This document shows positions 24,554-36,600 of a DNA stretch of 64,000 nt, piece after piece. Every line of letters begins with the position of its first letter. The stretch's first letter is position 1. A model generated the notes under the pieces. The model did no database searches, was not told the origin of the DNA, and saw only the letters and a list, made by a program, of their open reading frames with translations. Both the position numbers and the translations under genes were made by a program. The stretch is from Prinia subflava (lineage: Eukaryota > Chordata > Aves > Passeriformes > Cisticolidae): contig NC_086283.1 of NCBI RefSeq assembly GCF_021018805.1, forward strand, positions 15,699,162-15,763,161, given 5' to 3'.

Positions 24554-24792
24554 GAAAAAAAACCAAAATCCCAACCAAACAGCCAACTAAACAAAAAACC
24601 CCAAAAAACCAAAAAAAAACACCCCAAAAACCAAAACAACAACAACACAAAACAAAACAAAACAAACCCAAAAAACAAAACAAACCCAAAAAAACCAAAA
24701 AAACACCAAAAAACCAAAAAAAACCCCAAAACCAAACACCCCCCCCCAAAACCCAAAAAACAAACAAAAAAAAACCCCACCAAGACAAACCC
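24554..24792. repeat. Large A/C-only tract, strongly strand-asymmetric
   Basis: About 240 bp in which the + strand is nearly all A and C: AAAACCCC-like and AACAAAAC-like units, an AACAACAAC patch and a C9 run near 24739-24748. The minus strand is G/T-only, with several GGG and GGGG runs. Frames of 80-135 residues cross it on both strands only because stop codons cannot form in this composition. Confidence 0.9.
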
Positions 24793-25906
24793 AGAGCTCA
24801 GAATTTGAAAAATACTTAAAAGCTTTCTGCCTGAGGGCATGAATCTGTGCCTAATTAATGAGGAAAATTTTCCTAGGTACAAATTATCCTGTAACACTTT
24901 TGCTCTGCATTTTCTTCTATTGTCATCATTTGTATCCTATTCTGGATGCCCCATGGGCATATGGGACAAGCAAACAGTCTAATCTAAAATGGTAGATGAC
25001 AACATTATTTCCACTAAAATCCTTTCCTTTGTCAGTTTTCTAAACAATCTGTATGTTTATCTGCGTCTTGGTGTATTCAAGATGGCAATTTTCACACACT
25101 GGTTTCTTTATACTCCTGTCTGATGGAGGCCCATACCACCTCAGTGTTCTCAGGGTTATATAAAAATAGCAGCCTCACACAGGCGTGGGGTATACATTTC
25201 GCGAGGTCACTTTTTGAAGACAGACAGTGAATGTTGAATGAGGAATAGACAAATACTTGAGCAAACCAGCACACCGAGGGCTTCACAAAAATACGGACAG
25301 TAAAACCCCCTAAGCTCCTCCAGGAGGTATTTATAGACAATTTAGGCAGGAGCGCTCTTCTGGTTTGCATTCAAGTTCAACAGCAGCATTCCATAAATAG
25401 GCTATACAGACAAAAGAAAGGCATAGCTGAAGCCTAAAGATAGAAAGCTGTTCTTTCAGAGTTGCAGATTTATCATTAGCTCAGTTACAGTAAACCTTAT
25501 TTGGGTGATTTGCAGTGGCAGAGAGGTGACAAAGGCAAACTCCTTGATGTTCAGTGACTTCAGAGCACTCATATAGGTAACACACTTTAGTTCTCTACTT
25601 TCTGCCTTGTTTACTGGATTTTTACAAACTAGATGCTGTTAAAATTACTTCCTTAGCTAGGAAATATCATAAAAACAAGTGCTCTGCATTAAGATACAAA
25701 CCAGCTCCACATTAAGACACAAATCACACAAGCTCAATAGGACATATCCTCCTTTTGGTTCTAGTAGCATTAATGTGGCATATAAGAGTTAAATCAATTA
25801 ACTTCATCTTTGAAAAGAAAGAACATGTGTTGGTCCAGATAACCATAGAACCTCTGTGGATTAATGTCAGTGGTCTCATCAAGGCAGGTTGCAATGATAA
25901 TTCTAT
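24793..25906. other. Non-coding, nothing recognised
   Basis: AT-rich sequence without a supported gene. Confidence 0.5.
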
Positions 25907-26250
25907 TGTGGTGGGTTGACCTTGGGTGGCTGCCAGGTGTCCTCCAAGCTGCTCTATCACTCCACTTCCTTAGTTAGACAGAAGGGAAAAAATATGACAA
26001 AAATCTTGTGGGTTGAGTTAAGGACAGGGAGACCACTTGGCAATCACATTCATGGGCACAACAGATTCTGGCAAAATTAATTTCTCCAAGCTCATTGATG
26101 AGCTCTGCTTTGGCCAGAGCTGGGGCTTTCTTGAAGGTATCTGGAATTTTCCAACATAGGGACAGCTCCTGATATCTTCTTACAGGAATCACCTCTCCAG
26201 CTACCCTGCTACAAAAATCTTGCCATGTAAAGCTAATAAATACATGAAAA
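25907..26250 (-). mobile_element. Degraded ERV LTR, probably internally deleted
   Basis: TGTGGTGGGTTGACCTTGGG, GCTGCCAGGTGTCCTCCAAG, CTGCTCTATCACTCC and GTTAAGGACAGGGAGACCAC match my memory of a frequent avian ERV LTR start. In the usual copies, the AATAAA-type signal reads on the opposite strand, suggesting minus orientation. From about 26090 to 26200 similarity is lost. CTACCCTGCTACAAAAATCT near 26202-26221 may be the other end. The 3' limit is uncertain. Confidence 0.6.
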
Positions 26251-28264
26251 TCCAGCAGGTCTTAGTTGACAAAAAATCTCCAACTTACATCAGAAATAAC
26301 AATCTGAATTTCTTATGCTACCTGGCTAAATGGCTGGTATGTTTAGTGGGGAGGGTAGGAAGACTCCAGGCACTGAGTTGTGCATTTTCCAGAAGATGTT
26401 GTGGACACAGGCTGCATGAGTATCTGGCAGGGCCTGGACAGCAGCAAATTGAAGTGTCAGATGCGTCTGCTGCTGGAGGTAGTTCTCTGGTGTGTGAAGG
26501 ACTTGGAGTTAAGTCCTTAATCTTCCACATGCAGTCCAGTGTGACTTTAGCAAGCCTTGGTTGTCCAACTGGATATAGGATGCGTAACACTTCTCTGCTT
26601 GATGATGGTGCACTGAGAATTGTTGCATTAAAGGTCAGGCACATGATACTAAGGTAAAAGGAAACCTAAGTATAGAAGACTGAAAATACTAAAGGTAAGA
26701 AAGAGTTTGCCTGTACTATATTTCCTCACTATTACAAGAGAGCGAGATTTGATCTAAGATCTATTCCAGAAGAGAGTACTTAACAATGAGGATGATTTGC
26801 TTTGTAGAGGTGACACAGCAGATGGTGACATGAGACAAAAAGGTCTTATTATCTCGGTGATTTTTCTTCAGATTTAAACCCTTTAAAGAAAGCTTTATCT
26901 ATGCATATATCAGAGTGTTAAAAGAAATACAAAAGCATGGAGAATAGTGCAAAACAAATTCATTTAACTAAATGATATGAAATAGTGACTAGAATATAGG
27001 AAAGCCATATGCGTGTTTTATTAAAGTAGATTGCCACCTGAAAAGTAACCTTTGTTAATAAGATATTGTCAAAAGGTCAATAAAATGTCTTCCACGTGGG
27101 AATCCTGCATGTGCACACTGAAACCAGTGTACCTTTGTACAAAAACCAGTACTGAAAAACACATTAAAATCTAACACGTGTGGAAAAGTGGGAGTCAAAG
27201 TGCTAAACTTTCCTTCCTGATATTCCTTATATTAGGTCCATATTTGTCCATCATACTGTACAGAGCTGTAAAACAGCTACAGTGCATGTCTCTCACAAGA
27301 AATGTTGAGACTCCAAGTCAAATAGCCATGGACTTTGTGGGGAAAGGCACTTGGTTTGTACCGGAATAAATTTTCTTCTAGAGCCCTGCTAGTTTAAGGC
27401 TTCCTGCATTTTTTTCCTGAAGGTGAAGTCTTGCCTTTGAGTCAGTGGGAGTTTTGCCATGAATTTTAGTGACACCAGTATTGTGGCTTCCCTGTACTTG
27501 CATTACTATTCTTCGGTGCTCATTCAGATAACACTGAGCACAAACCTTGCTATCATAAGCTTCAGAAATGGAAATCAAATTTAAAAACCCAACAGATACT
27601 GTAACCCAATCTTACAGATCACTGGCCCTTGGATGGGACATAGTACCTGACAGAAAACCAGATGCAAGTGTCAGCAGCTGCCCCTGAGCTGCCCTTACTT
27701 AGGTGGGCTGGAATAAGGCTGAGCTGCAAACATCCTGACTCTTACCCACAGCTGCCTTCAATCCTGATACTCCCCCTTCTGTTGCAGTCTTGATCTAATT
27801 AAACTGTCATCACACTGTTAAAGTAATGTTTCCTGGGCATTTTATGGAGCTTGGATGAAGTGGAAAAGGGTAAAATGAAGGATTCATTGAGTCCATGACA
27901 AGAGGAATCAACACAAGGCGTGTTGGTATCTAATCCCCCCATAAAGTTTAAATAGATTCAGAATGAGATAAGGGAGGGATGGGAAAAAAAAAGGAATGTT
28001 TTTCAGGATGAGTTAATTGCCTGACCTGTTTTCATAGGGGGTCACGGTCAAGCTTGAAATCATGGCTTTGAACATTTTTGTGCTTAACAAGGAAAAATTG
28101 TATCACCTCACAGAGAGAGGAGCTGTGAGCTTTGGTCCCAGCAGTGCCACAGGGGCTGTTTACCTTATGGGGCAACAGGACTGAGAGGTTTTTCCTGGGA
28201 GAGATGAGTGCACAGAGGAACCATGGCTGTGCTTGCTTCCTGGGCTCTCCTGTACCTCTGCCAT
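26251..28264. other. Non-coding, nothing recognised
   Basis: No supported gene. The 145-residue frame at 26220-26657 shows no domain and begins inside the LTR remnant. Confidence 0.5.
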
Positions 28265-28295
28265 TTAGTGTATATCCACAAAGAATATACACTAA
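28265..28295. repeat. Perfect inverted repeat (11-bp arms, 9-nt loop)
   Basis: Arm 28265-28275 (TTAGTGTATAT) is the exact reverse complement of 28285-28295, with loop 28276-28284. The stem is mostly A-T and too short for a typical microRNA precursor. Confidence 0.9.
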
Positions 28296-28507
28296 GACAG
28301 CATGCTTCCATGATTCCAGAAGGAATCCATAAGAAAACTGAGATTTTACATCTTTTTCCCTTGACTGCTTTGCTTTCCCCCCTGCTACCTGTAATTTCCT
28401 TATTTTTTTCTCACCTTCTGCAAAGAAATTGTGTTCAAACACCTCGGAGTCAGCCAAAACCTAAACTACATGATTTGCTTTTTACCTACTCTAGTGGTTT
28501 CTTTTAC

Positions 28508-28620
28508 ATTTTTAGGATTTTTGTTTGCTTGTTTGTTTGTTTTTTGGTTTGTTCTGTGTGTGTGTGGGGGTGGTGGTTTTTCAGATGTTGTTTTTTGGTT
28601 TGGAGTTTTTTTAAGATTTC
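28508..28620. repeat. GT/T-rich low-complexity tract
   Basis: TTTGTTTGCTTGTTTG, a TGTGTGTGTGTGG run and TTTTTTGGTTTGGAG. Compositional counterpart of the A/C tracts; overlapping frames are artefacts. Confidence 0.7.
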
Positions 28621-30639
28621 AAGTATTCAAGCTGTTTCCAGTGCTTAGTATGTATGTTCCAAGAGCCGGGTCTCAGCATTCAGTAGCTCCACATCTTTTA
28701 TTTTCAATTGTGGCCTCCAGTTCATTTCAGCACACCACACATATTTGTTCTATGTGTTAGTATGATAGGAAGGGCCCAGCAGTTGCATGGCAAAAAAACA
28801 GGTCTTGAAACTGTATTTTCACAAACCTGTTTTCAGGATCCCGAGGGTTTTCTAATTGTGGAGGTAGCAAATATCTGCCATTACACTCCATGTAGCAGTT
28901 CTTATTTCTGCTAAAGGCCCAATGTCTCCTGAAGGAAGTGGGGAGCCTGATGGTGCTTAATTAGGCCTCTAGCTTGTGTTTTGCATGTAGCAAAACGCCC
29001 TGCTGGAAAACCAGCTTTCCTCTGCTGCATCTGTGGTACCCGACACAACTGGAACCCCATGGCAGCAAAATGCATGCAGCACAGGAGAAATGGCCAGCTC
29101 CTGTGAGTGATAAGGATAGGGCTCCACTGTGCATGTAATGTGATGTGCCCTGGACAACACCTTGTGCGTATGCCACGGATGAAGAGAAGTTCCTGAAGGA
29201 TCATCACATATCTTTAGAGCTTAGGTGGAGCTAATGGCTGCTGCTCTGATTACTATTACCATATTGCGTTTTTTTTGCATCTCAGAGTGTTACTGGTAAC
29301 TGCTTAGTTTCTAGGTGGTAGCTCCATGGAGGTTTTAAACATGCAAAACACCATAGCTGAAGGAGTCAAGGGTGCTCACACAAGTATCTCACCCAATATC
29401 ACACTTGCAATGACTCAGGCTTGAAATGGCTGCAAAGAAAAGCACCAGGAGAGAAGGAAAGCGGAAAAGCAGACCCACTCCCATTCATGGGAACAAAGGT
29501 ATTTTCTGCCAGATACTTTTGTAAGAGCCGAAGCGATCCCTTGTGGATCAAACAGAATACATCTTTAGGGAATTCTGAATGCACTCATGTATTCCCTTTC
29601 AGCCTCAGCGCGATGGTGGCGGCCGAGCCGTCACAATAAGCTACCCGTTGTTAGCCACCACTCAATCATCAGAGCCACCTGAGGTGTCTGTGTGTAGCCT
29701 TTTAGTTCTCACTGCTGCGATGTCATGTTACTTAAAAGAAAGCCACTGAAGGGAATATGACTGCCAGAAAAATAGCACGCACTTGCTTCCATTCCAATTA
29801 CCACAGCACACAGAGAAAATAATATTGTATTAAGAAAAGCAAGAATTAAAAACCTAATAACATGAAGAACAAGCTGGAACATATCCAGTAAAACATTTTT
29901 CTGTCAGAAGATAAGGCTTAGCTAAAATCAGAATACACTTTGGAAATGTGTCAATTCTGATAATATTTTTGTCAGAGGCTGGTTAACTCTCTGGTAATTG
30001 TTGGAATTGAAATAGCATGGATTTTTTTCTATGCTCTGTTCCTATTGATTTCAAAAGTTAATTCAGCCTGTGTAACTTGTTTTATAAGCATGCCTCTCAT
30101 ATGACATGCTCCTGGATTGCTGTTGTTGGACACAAATGCAAACATAGGTGAGCTTCCCTATATGCTCTTTCATTAATTATTCTGGTCCACTGCTTTGCAC
30201 CTTGTATACATATTTAGGCTGAAATAAAACAAATTACTAACAAACAGATCACTCTGAGATTAGAGAGGAGTGAATCAGAGCAAAGCCTGCTCCCTGGAAC
30301 TGTTCTAAAGTTCAGTTAACCTAATGGCAAGTTTTAAACTTCTGTTTTATATTTGCTATGGATGTGATTTTTAATTGAACCTCTTCTCTTTTTCTGAAAC
30401 TCAGAGAAAAGGGGGCTATTTGAAAAACTTTAAAAAATATTACTTCCTTGCTGCTTCAAATAAATGAAAGTGTAAACTTTTGAACTTTTGGCATAATTGT
30501 TCTCTATGGTAATTTTTTAAAAAATTATGCAGAGACAAAAAATATTTGGCTCATTCAATGTCTTTGAATAATATGTGGTATAGTTTTTCAGTTCACTGTG
30601 ACATGCACATTTTATGGGCAAGTATGGTCTTTATTTAAC

Positions 30640-30640
<1 letters not shown>
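28621..30640. other. Non-coding, with a tiny CpG cluster near 29608-29650
   Basis: No supported gene. Around 29608-29650 six CpGs fall within about 45 bases, including GATGGTGGCGGCCGAG, in otherwise CpG-poor DNA. Nothing recognisable surrounds it. Confidence 0.5.

Positions 30641-30682
<42 letters not shown>
30641..30682. repeat. Uninterrupted 42-base poly(A) tract
   Basis: This is the longest homopolymer in the window. No retroelement or processed transcript is recognised immediately upstream, and no AATAAA lies in the expected place, so a retrotransposed tail is possible but not shown. Confidence 0.95.
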
Positions 30683-30684
<2 letters not shown>

Positions 30685-31208
30685 AGGTCATGCTGAAGTC
30701 AGACGTTTACCTAAATACAAAAGCACCAATAGTTTTGGTATTACTGTAACAGGAGGGGATTTGTGTTGAGGTAGCCAGATTGCTCTACAGGAAAATCTGA
30801 TCCTATCTTTATTGCTCCTATTTAGTAAACACACAAAGTAATATTCTGAACATGCATCTAATGGCTTTTATAACCTTTTACAAACTAATTAGAAAATAAG
30901 CACTACTTGGAATTAGGCAGTCATAACTAAGCTGGTAAAAGGCAGGTATGCACTAATTGTAAACAGAAAATTGATGTGTTTTCTTCCAACACTGAGATTT
31001 TTCCTTCTGTTGCACTTTGGGCTTGTCTAGCCTGAGCTGTGCCAGCCATCAGCACCAATCCCACCTCGAGTGAGGAAACCCAACCTGCAAGCAGAAAAAC
31101 TTCCAGTTTCCAAGCCACACTGGGGCCTTGATATGGCACATCCCTGGGCCAGTTCACAGGACTGAATACAGCAGAGTGGAAATGGTCCTTAGCAGCAGAA
31201 TTAAGAAC

Positions 31209-31233
31209 GTGCAAGGCTCAAGAAGCCTTGCAC
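31209..31233. repeat. Perfect hairpin (10-bp arms, 5-nt loop)
   Basis: GTGCAAGGCT (31209-31218) and AGCCTTGCAC (31224-31233) are exact reverse complements around CAAGA. A stem of this GC content and small loop would be stable as RNA. No U-run follows, and bacterial-type termination does not apply here. Confidence 0.9.
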
Positions 31234-31294
31234 ACTGCTTGCTATTGAGGGGAAATTGGATGGTGTCCAGGGAATCACCCCCGAATTTGTCAAA

Positions 31295-31440
31295 GGGTAA
31301 TTATCACTAAATCCTATTTATATTAATGATTCATATTATATGATTATTATTAAAATTATTAATTGCTACACTAATTGCCTGATAATTAATCTAAATAAGA
31401 GATGTGAATTATTCCTATATTATTTAAATAAATTATTATG
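31295..31440. promoter_or_regulatory. AT-rich block dense in TAAT/ATTA motifs (candidate enhancer)
   Basis: Many TAATTA, ATTAAT and ATTATTA motifs, the core of homeodomain sites, crowd into 145 bp directly next to a CpG-enriched segment. The composition alone could produce this, so the call is tentative. Confidence 0.25.
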
Positions 31441-31539
31441 TAGGATTTAAAGGAGCAAGTAGCGAGAAAATATTTTAAAACCCTGGGCACCAGCAGCCAG
31501 CTTCTGTCTGTCTGGCTTCCTTGGCAGGACCTGGCTGTC

Positions 31540-31960
31540 CAAAGGCCATTTTCTCCCCGGGGATTGCTTGTGCACGGCTCAGTGGCACACTGGCCCACGC
31601 TGACCCTCGGGTGGGACTGAGAGAAGCATCGGAGAGTTGATTTAGCTGGGGAAGCCTTTCTGCGAGCCTCTGCAGGCGTGGTGTCCGCAGTGCTCCCTCT
31701 GCTCCCTCTGCTGGACAGAGCCTTTGAGCTCTGGAAATCACCGCCGAGCCCTCGCTGCCAAGGCTCAAAGCACGGGTTAAAGCACCCTCCTTGAAATTCA
31801 AGGGGAAGTTTGCCGGAACATTCCTGGTGAGGAGAGAGAAAAGTGCCCGCTGCCAGCAGACACACGGGTAAAGGAATCAGTTCTCGAGTCCTCAGCTAGC
31901 AGGAAAGGGAGAGCCTCCAGGGACAGCTGCTGCTCAGATTCTCTTTCCACGGCTCTGGGG
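31540..31960. promoter_or_regulatory. Small CpG-enriched segment
   Basis: About seventeen CpGs fall in roughly 420 bp, whereas the flanks have almost none. GC content is clearly raised. It lies just upstream of the splice-bounded exon-like segment at 32031-32219. It could be a weak CpG island, an exon relic, or simply an isochore fluctuation. The 159-residue and 108-residue minus-strand frames over it match no family I know. Confidence 0.4.
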
Positions 31961-32030
31961 GTAGCTTTAAGTATTTCAGCTATCCTCATTACCAGGAGTA
32001 TGCAAAATACAGCCTACTCTTTCTTTGCAG

Positions 32031-32219
32031 GGGATGTAATAGAATTTAGGCAGAAAAACTACCTGGAACACTGGGAAAAAAGGGATGGATGGGGAAGTGG
32101 AGACGGGTCCCTCTATGTAACCTGTCAAATTCCTTCCCAAGCTGTGGCTAACAACAGGACTCAGAAATTTGCTTTTCAAAAGCACAGCTGTTACCTGCCT
32201 GATAACATTAGGGACAAGG
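32031..32219 (+). pseudogene. Exon-like segment with faint PLAAT/HRASLS (LRAT-fold) similarity
   Basis: A pyrimidine-rich acceptor (CTACTCTTTCTTTGCAG, ending 32030) and a donor (AAGG|GTAAGA, GT at 32220-32221) frame 189 bp that are open throughout and have phase 1 at both ends. The translation starts G-DVIEF and continues with EHW near residue 15 and GDG near residue 24. PLAAT acyltransferases have PGDLIE, then HW, then GDG and VVH at similar spacing. Here the second catalytic histidine position reads as threonine, a five-residue insertion lies before GDG, and the NCEHF cysteine motif is nowhere in the window. A possible donor at 31826/31827 would give NIPGDVIEF, but that frame meets a stop at 31778-31780 with no ATG between. 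It is either a decayed exon or chance. Confidence is low. Confidence 0.18.
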
Positions 32220-32221
32220 GT

Positions 32222-35200
32222 AAGATGATAAAGGTGATCTACCTTAAAAGTGAATGCAAGCGTAAAATAGTAGGTAGGAAGCCACTTAAACTCTTCCCAG
32301 CTTGTTATGATATAAACAGTGCTACTTAGAATAAAAACAATGCTTTAAATGGTCTCATAATCTGGTGTTAAATTAATCTTTGCAGCATCCCTGCTAAATG
32401 GGAAGCTGTTACCAGTCCAGGTCTACAGAAGAGAAAACTGAGGCAGGAATATTGGGAGGTTTGTGCTGTGATTTGTGATTTCAGGCATCCTCATCTGCTG
32501 CCACCTTTCAATAAAACCAGGTGATGGCTCATTGTGTCTCTATTTATGAGGGCTATAGTGTTTTCCCCAGTGCTAAGACCACATGGTAGTGAGTGTCCTT
32601 TGTCCAGCAGTTCAGGACATGGCATTTTGACAAAGACTCACTGCCCTTTAAAACAAGACAGCTAAGAGGTAGCACTAAAACAATGCCAACAGTTTAAAGT
32701 GGAAGTCAAAGTCTCACAGGCTCCCTGTAACCCATGTCCCTGCTCAAGCATTGCAGCCCATCTGTTCTGTCAACCACATGTTAATGGGAGACATACTGTG
32801 CCTGGGAAAACCAGGACACATTAAGGACAAGTTGACATTTCCAATTCAGAATTTCCTCTCTGATCTTTAAAACATCTTTGGCACCCTTGGTAATCTTGAA
32901 ATTAGACAGGCACTATCATAAATACTTTCCTCATTTTCCAATCTAATTTAACCACAAATATTGTAGTGTTTCATTTTGGGTCTGTAAGCTGTGGTGTGTA
33001 CAAAACTTAAACTGAGTGATTTTTGAGTCCAAAGCTCATCCTCACAAATAGCTGCTATAGGACAGCAGACCAGAAGACTCACAGCAGTCTGTGTATTCAA
33101 GCCTCACTTTCAGAGGAAGGAAAGCAGAAGAACCATGGGCTCACTGGGGGCCCCTGGGACTTCCATAAGACCCAGTTCTGGCCCTGCAGCTGTGCCCTTT
33201 CACACCCACCCTGCTCTCTTTATATAGTCAGAGTCAGTCCCAGATCCTATTTTAATAATTATAGACAGAAGATACACAGAGGCTATTATTGTCTCTATTA
33301 CAACCACAATGGATACTCAAATGATGCAATCAAAACTACTGCCGAAAGTGAAATGAACACACTGAAGAGGAGAACTGGTGTAGGGGCAGGAGGGTGAGTA
33401 GAAACAGGAATTGCTGTGAGTCTCGGCAGCAAAATGAGAGTATCACTGAGATGGGAGGGGCTGAGATGGCTGATAGGTGCAAGGAGATTAAGAGAGGTGC
33501 CCTCTCCTGGAGTCTCCCACCCAGGCACATTCCTCATCCCACTGAAGGGCATAGCCACTGGCCCTGCCAGAGCCACCATCTGATTTGTCCCTCATCTCCT
33601 CGTGACTGTGCCTAGTCTGTCTGGCAGGTTTTGCAGTTTTGCTGCAGGTTTTTTGCAGGACAAAATCTGCTTCAAAAGCAGGACCAGTCCTAAGCTCTCC
33701 CAGATGGGAGGTGAGAGGCAGATGCCCATGACTCCCCCTCACAACTTGAAAATGCTGCTCCGTGAATCCTCAGGGGCACAGGGAGGCTTCCTCTAAAGGC
33801 CTCTCCCTGGAACTGATCATGATATAGAACTGCTCTCCTTCATCGCTCTTCTCCTATTTAACTGAACTTCCCTAATCTTGCCACACAAGGGAAAAAAGAA
33901 GTAATCTCTTTAATCATTGTGATGGTTGTGGCACAGTGTGATTATAAGGCAGGATATGGATGTCACAGATATTGTACAAGACCTACATATATCTTGTGAA
34001 CAAGATGACACCAATAAAATTTATAAGCATGAAAATCCTGTCTGTGAATGCCTCACTCTCACCTTCCAATAATTCAGTGGAACTCCAGGCTGTGTGTGTA
34101 GTAGTGATTATGGAGTAAAGGCTTTGTACCGCAGGAGCAGAAGAAGACAGAAGCTGTACAGACAGTTAAACATGTCTGGACAATCCCCTTGGGAAATCCA
34201 GTTTGTGATTTAGATGATTTACAAAAAACTGGAGACAGCCTATGGCAGTGATTGACAAGATTTTTAGAGGATTGATAAAGCTACAGTATTCTGGGCTATT
34301 GAACACAGAAGCAGTTTTTGTCCCAGACAGAGGATTACATTTTAATGAGTTGTTTAAACATTTCAGTATTTTATTCTTTTTATGCACATAATTAAATGAG
34401 GAAATAAAAGACAAATACAAAGTGATCTTAAAAATAAAGAAACAATATGAAAGGAAAAATAAATTACAGAGAAAGAAATTATACAGCAAAAATAATGGCT
34501 AGAACAAAGCAATTCCCTTACAACAGATAAATTATCTGGTGTATTTCATCTCTTTGTACTTGCAGGCTCTCTGTGAGTAGATCATGACTTCTTCAGAGCT
34601 AATAACACTTAGAGCTCCACTAATGAATTACTGATCACTTTCTAAGCTTCATAACTTGACCTCTTTCTTTTTCTCTCTCTCTTTTTTTTTTTTTTTTTAT
34701 CTTTCCTCTGTGTATGGAAAGCATTTGCTCTTTCAGCTGTAACCCAAGAGAACCCCAAAACTCACTGCAACAGTTTTCTGCATCCTGTAAGCATCTGCTG
34801 TTATGTCTGTGGGCATGAAGATGCCAAAGCCTTGTCTCTAATGCTTCTGCATCTGAGAGCGCTCTGGCTTTGGCCCCCAAGAAAACAAAAGTTGTAACTG
34901 GGGCTTTTACACACTCAGGTTGTTTTTGGTGGCTCCCTCCTGTGCTGTGGCTGTGGTGACTACCAAAGTGTCAGCTCATCCCCAAATCACCCTTATTAAG
35001 ACATTTCCAGTGAAACCAGTTACCTCCTTCCACAGGCCCTGAGGAAAATTAAAATTCTGTCACCTGTCAGATTTACTAAAGAGCTGTCAAAAAGGTCAAG
35101 AAATTTGGGAGAGAAAGAGAACACAGATGAACTGCATGACCGCCTGGCCTTTCTTTCTACAGGAAAGTATAATCATAAAGAAATGATCAAATTATCATCA

Positions 35201-36600
35201 TCATTAACCACTTGCAAAGGAATACTTAAAAGGAAGCAGCTGAAACACAGGCATTGCATGAAATTGTTCTCTATCTGACATGATAATCAAATAAAATTTC
35301 CCATAACTTCAGTGGAAGCAAGTTGGCAAGGCAGGCTGAATGTGTCCCTTGGTACAGCACAAGATGCAATTACAGTATGCAGTAAAACTGGTAGAGATGA
35401 AAACCAAATATTTTCCTCACCCCAATATTAACTTCAGTACAAAAAGCTGTGGTGAATTTCTGTTCTCTAGATATAATAATTTAAGAAACTACTGCAAAAC
35501 ATTGTCAAAAAGACATTTTTTTCCCCAGCTGATCCACAACAATATTGTAGAACTCTTATTTGGTGCCTTTCTACAAAGCCATGTGGATTTGTTCTCAGTG
35601 ATTTATCTCTGTTACCTAAGAAGACCATGCTTTAGCTCCCACTATTATAACAGTCTTGAGCTGTCTTTTTGCCTAATTGGCCACTGATCTTATAACAATC
35701 CTTGCTGCCAGTTGTGCTCTGCTCCATTGATTTCAATACAGCTTTGCTAGGCTACAGAAGTATGGGTTAATAGCCCCAGCTGCAGGATTAGAGTTTATAG
35801 GGCTCTCATATGGCGGCAGTTGAAAAACACCAATTATTTTTCCTAGGAATGTTTTTCATCTTAAAAAATGCCAGTGAAAACAGCCTTCTTTGTTACCAAT
35901 GAAAAATGAAACTGGAAACAGAAAAGACTAACCAAAGCAATAAAAAAGTGTATTTTCCTCTATCTTGTTTTTCTGTAAGGTCTGTTTCCAAAAAAAAGGG
36001 AAACAAGAATGATGCCTTTCCAGTGAAAGCCCATTTCACACAGAAAGTCTTGTTCTGAGTGAAAAGTTGCCAGTTAGTGTCTCTAAATAAGGCCACAGGA
36101 CAGCTGTAGGGCACAAAGGATCTGGACCATAGTTACATTCAGCAGTGCAACCAGTAATCCCTTTAGCTCTGCACTTACTAAACCACACTGCAGTGCTACA
36201 ACTATGGAAAGCCCTTGAGGAAAGCAATAGCTCCTAAAATACCTCTCTCATGTCATGTGAGTCTTTTTTTGGCAGCCTCTCATTAAGACCTGCCCAGGCC
36301 CTTTCTTGCTTGGGTTGCAGGTTTGGGAGAGATCATAGTCAATACTTGCTGCAATTTGATTGAAAGACTATCAGGCTCAAAGTAATTCCTTCAGTGACAC
36401 TCTCAAACCTTTAAGATCAAAGGTGCTGACTGAAGTTGGTTTTCACATCGAGATTACAACATTATTTGATTTCATAGCAGTGTAGTCCCCAGAGAAGACA
36501 TGAGTTGATTATGCAGTAGTTCCAGGAGTGCCTCAAATCTCCCAGGGAGAGATGAATTCCATAAAACCAATTTTAAAGAAAGGACAATTGACCCTAGTGG
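32222..36600. other. Non-coding, nothing recognised
   Basis: No supported gene. A T17 run (34682-34698) preceded by CT repeats forms a polypyrimidine stretch at about 34665-34698. The remainder appears unique and AT-rich. Confidence 0.5.

Noticed and set aside
24490..24897. 135-residue Phe/Trp/Gly-rich minus-strand frame resembling a membrane protein
   Set aside because: Made by the G/T-only strand of the A/C tract, where stop codons are nearly impossible.
31386..31865. 159-residue minus-strand frame, the longest in the window
   Set aside because: No recognisable domain; it lies over the CpG-enriched patch, where stops are fewer, and overlaps another minus-strand frame.
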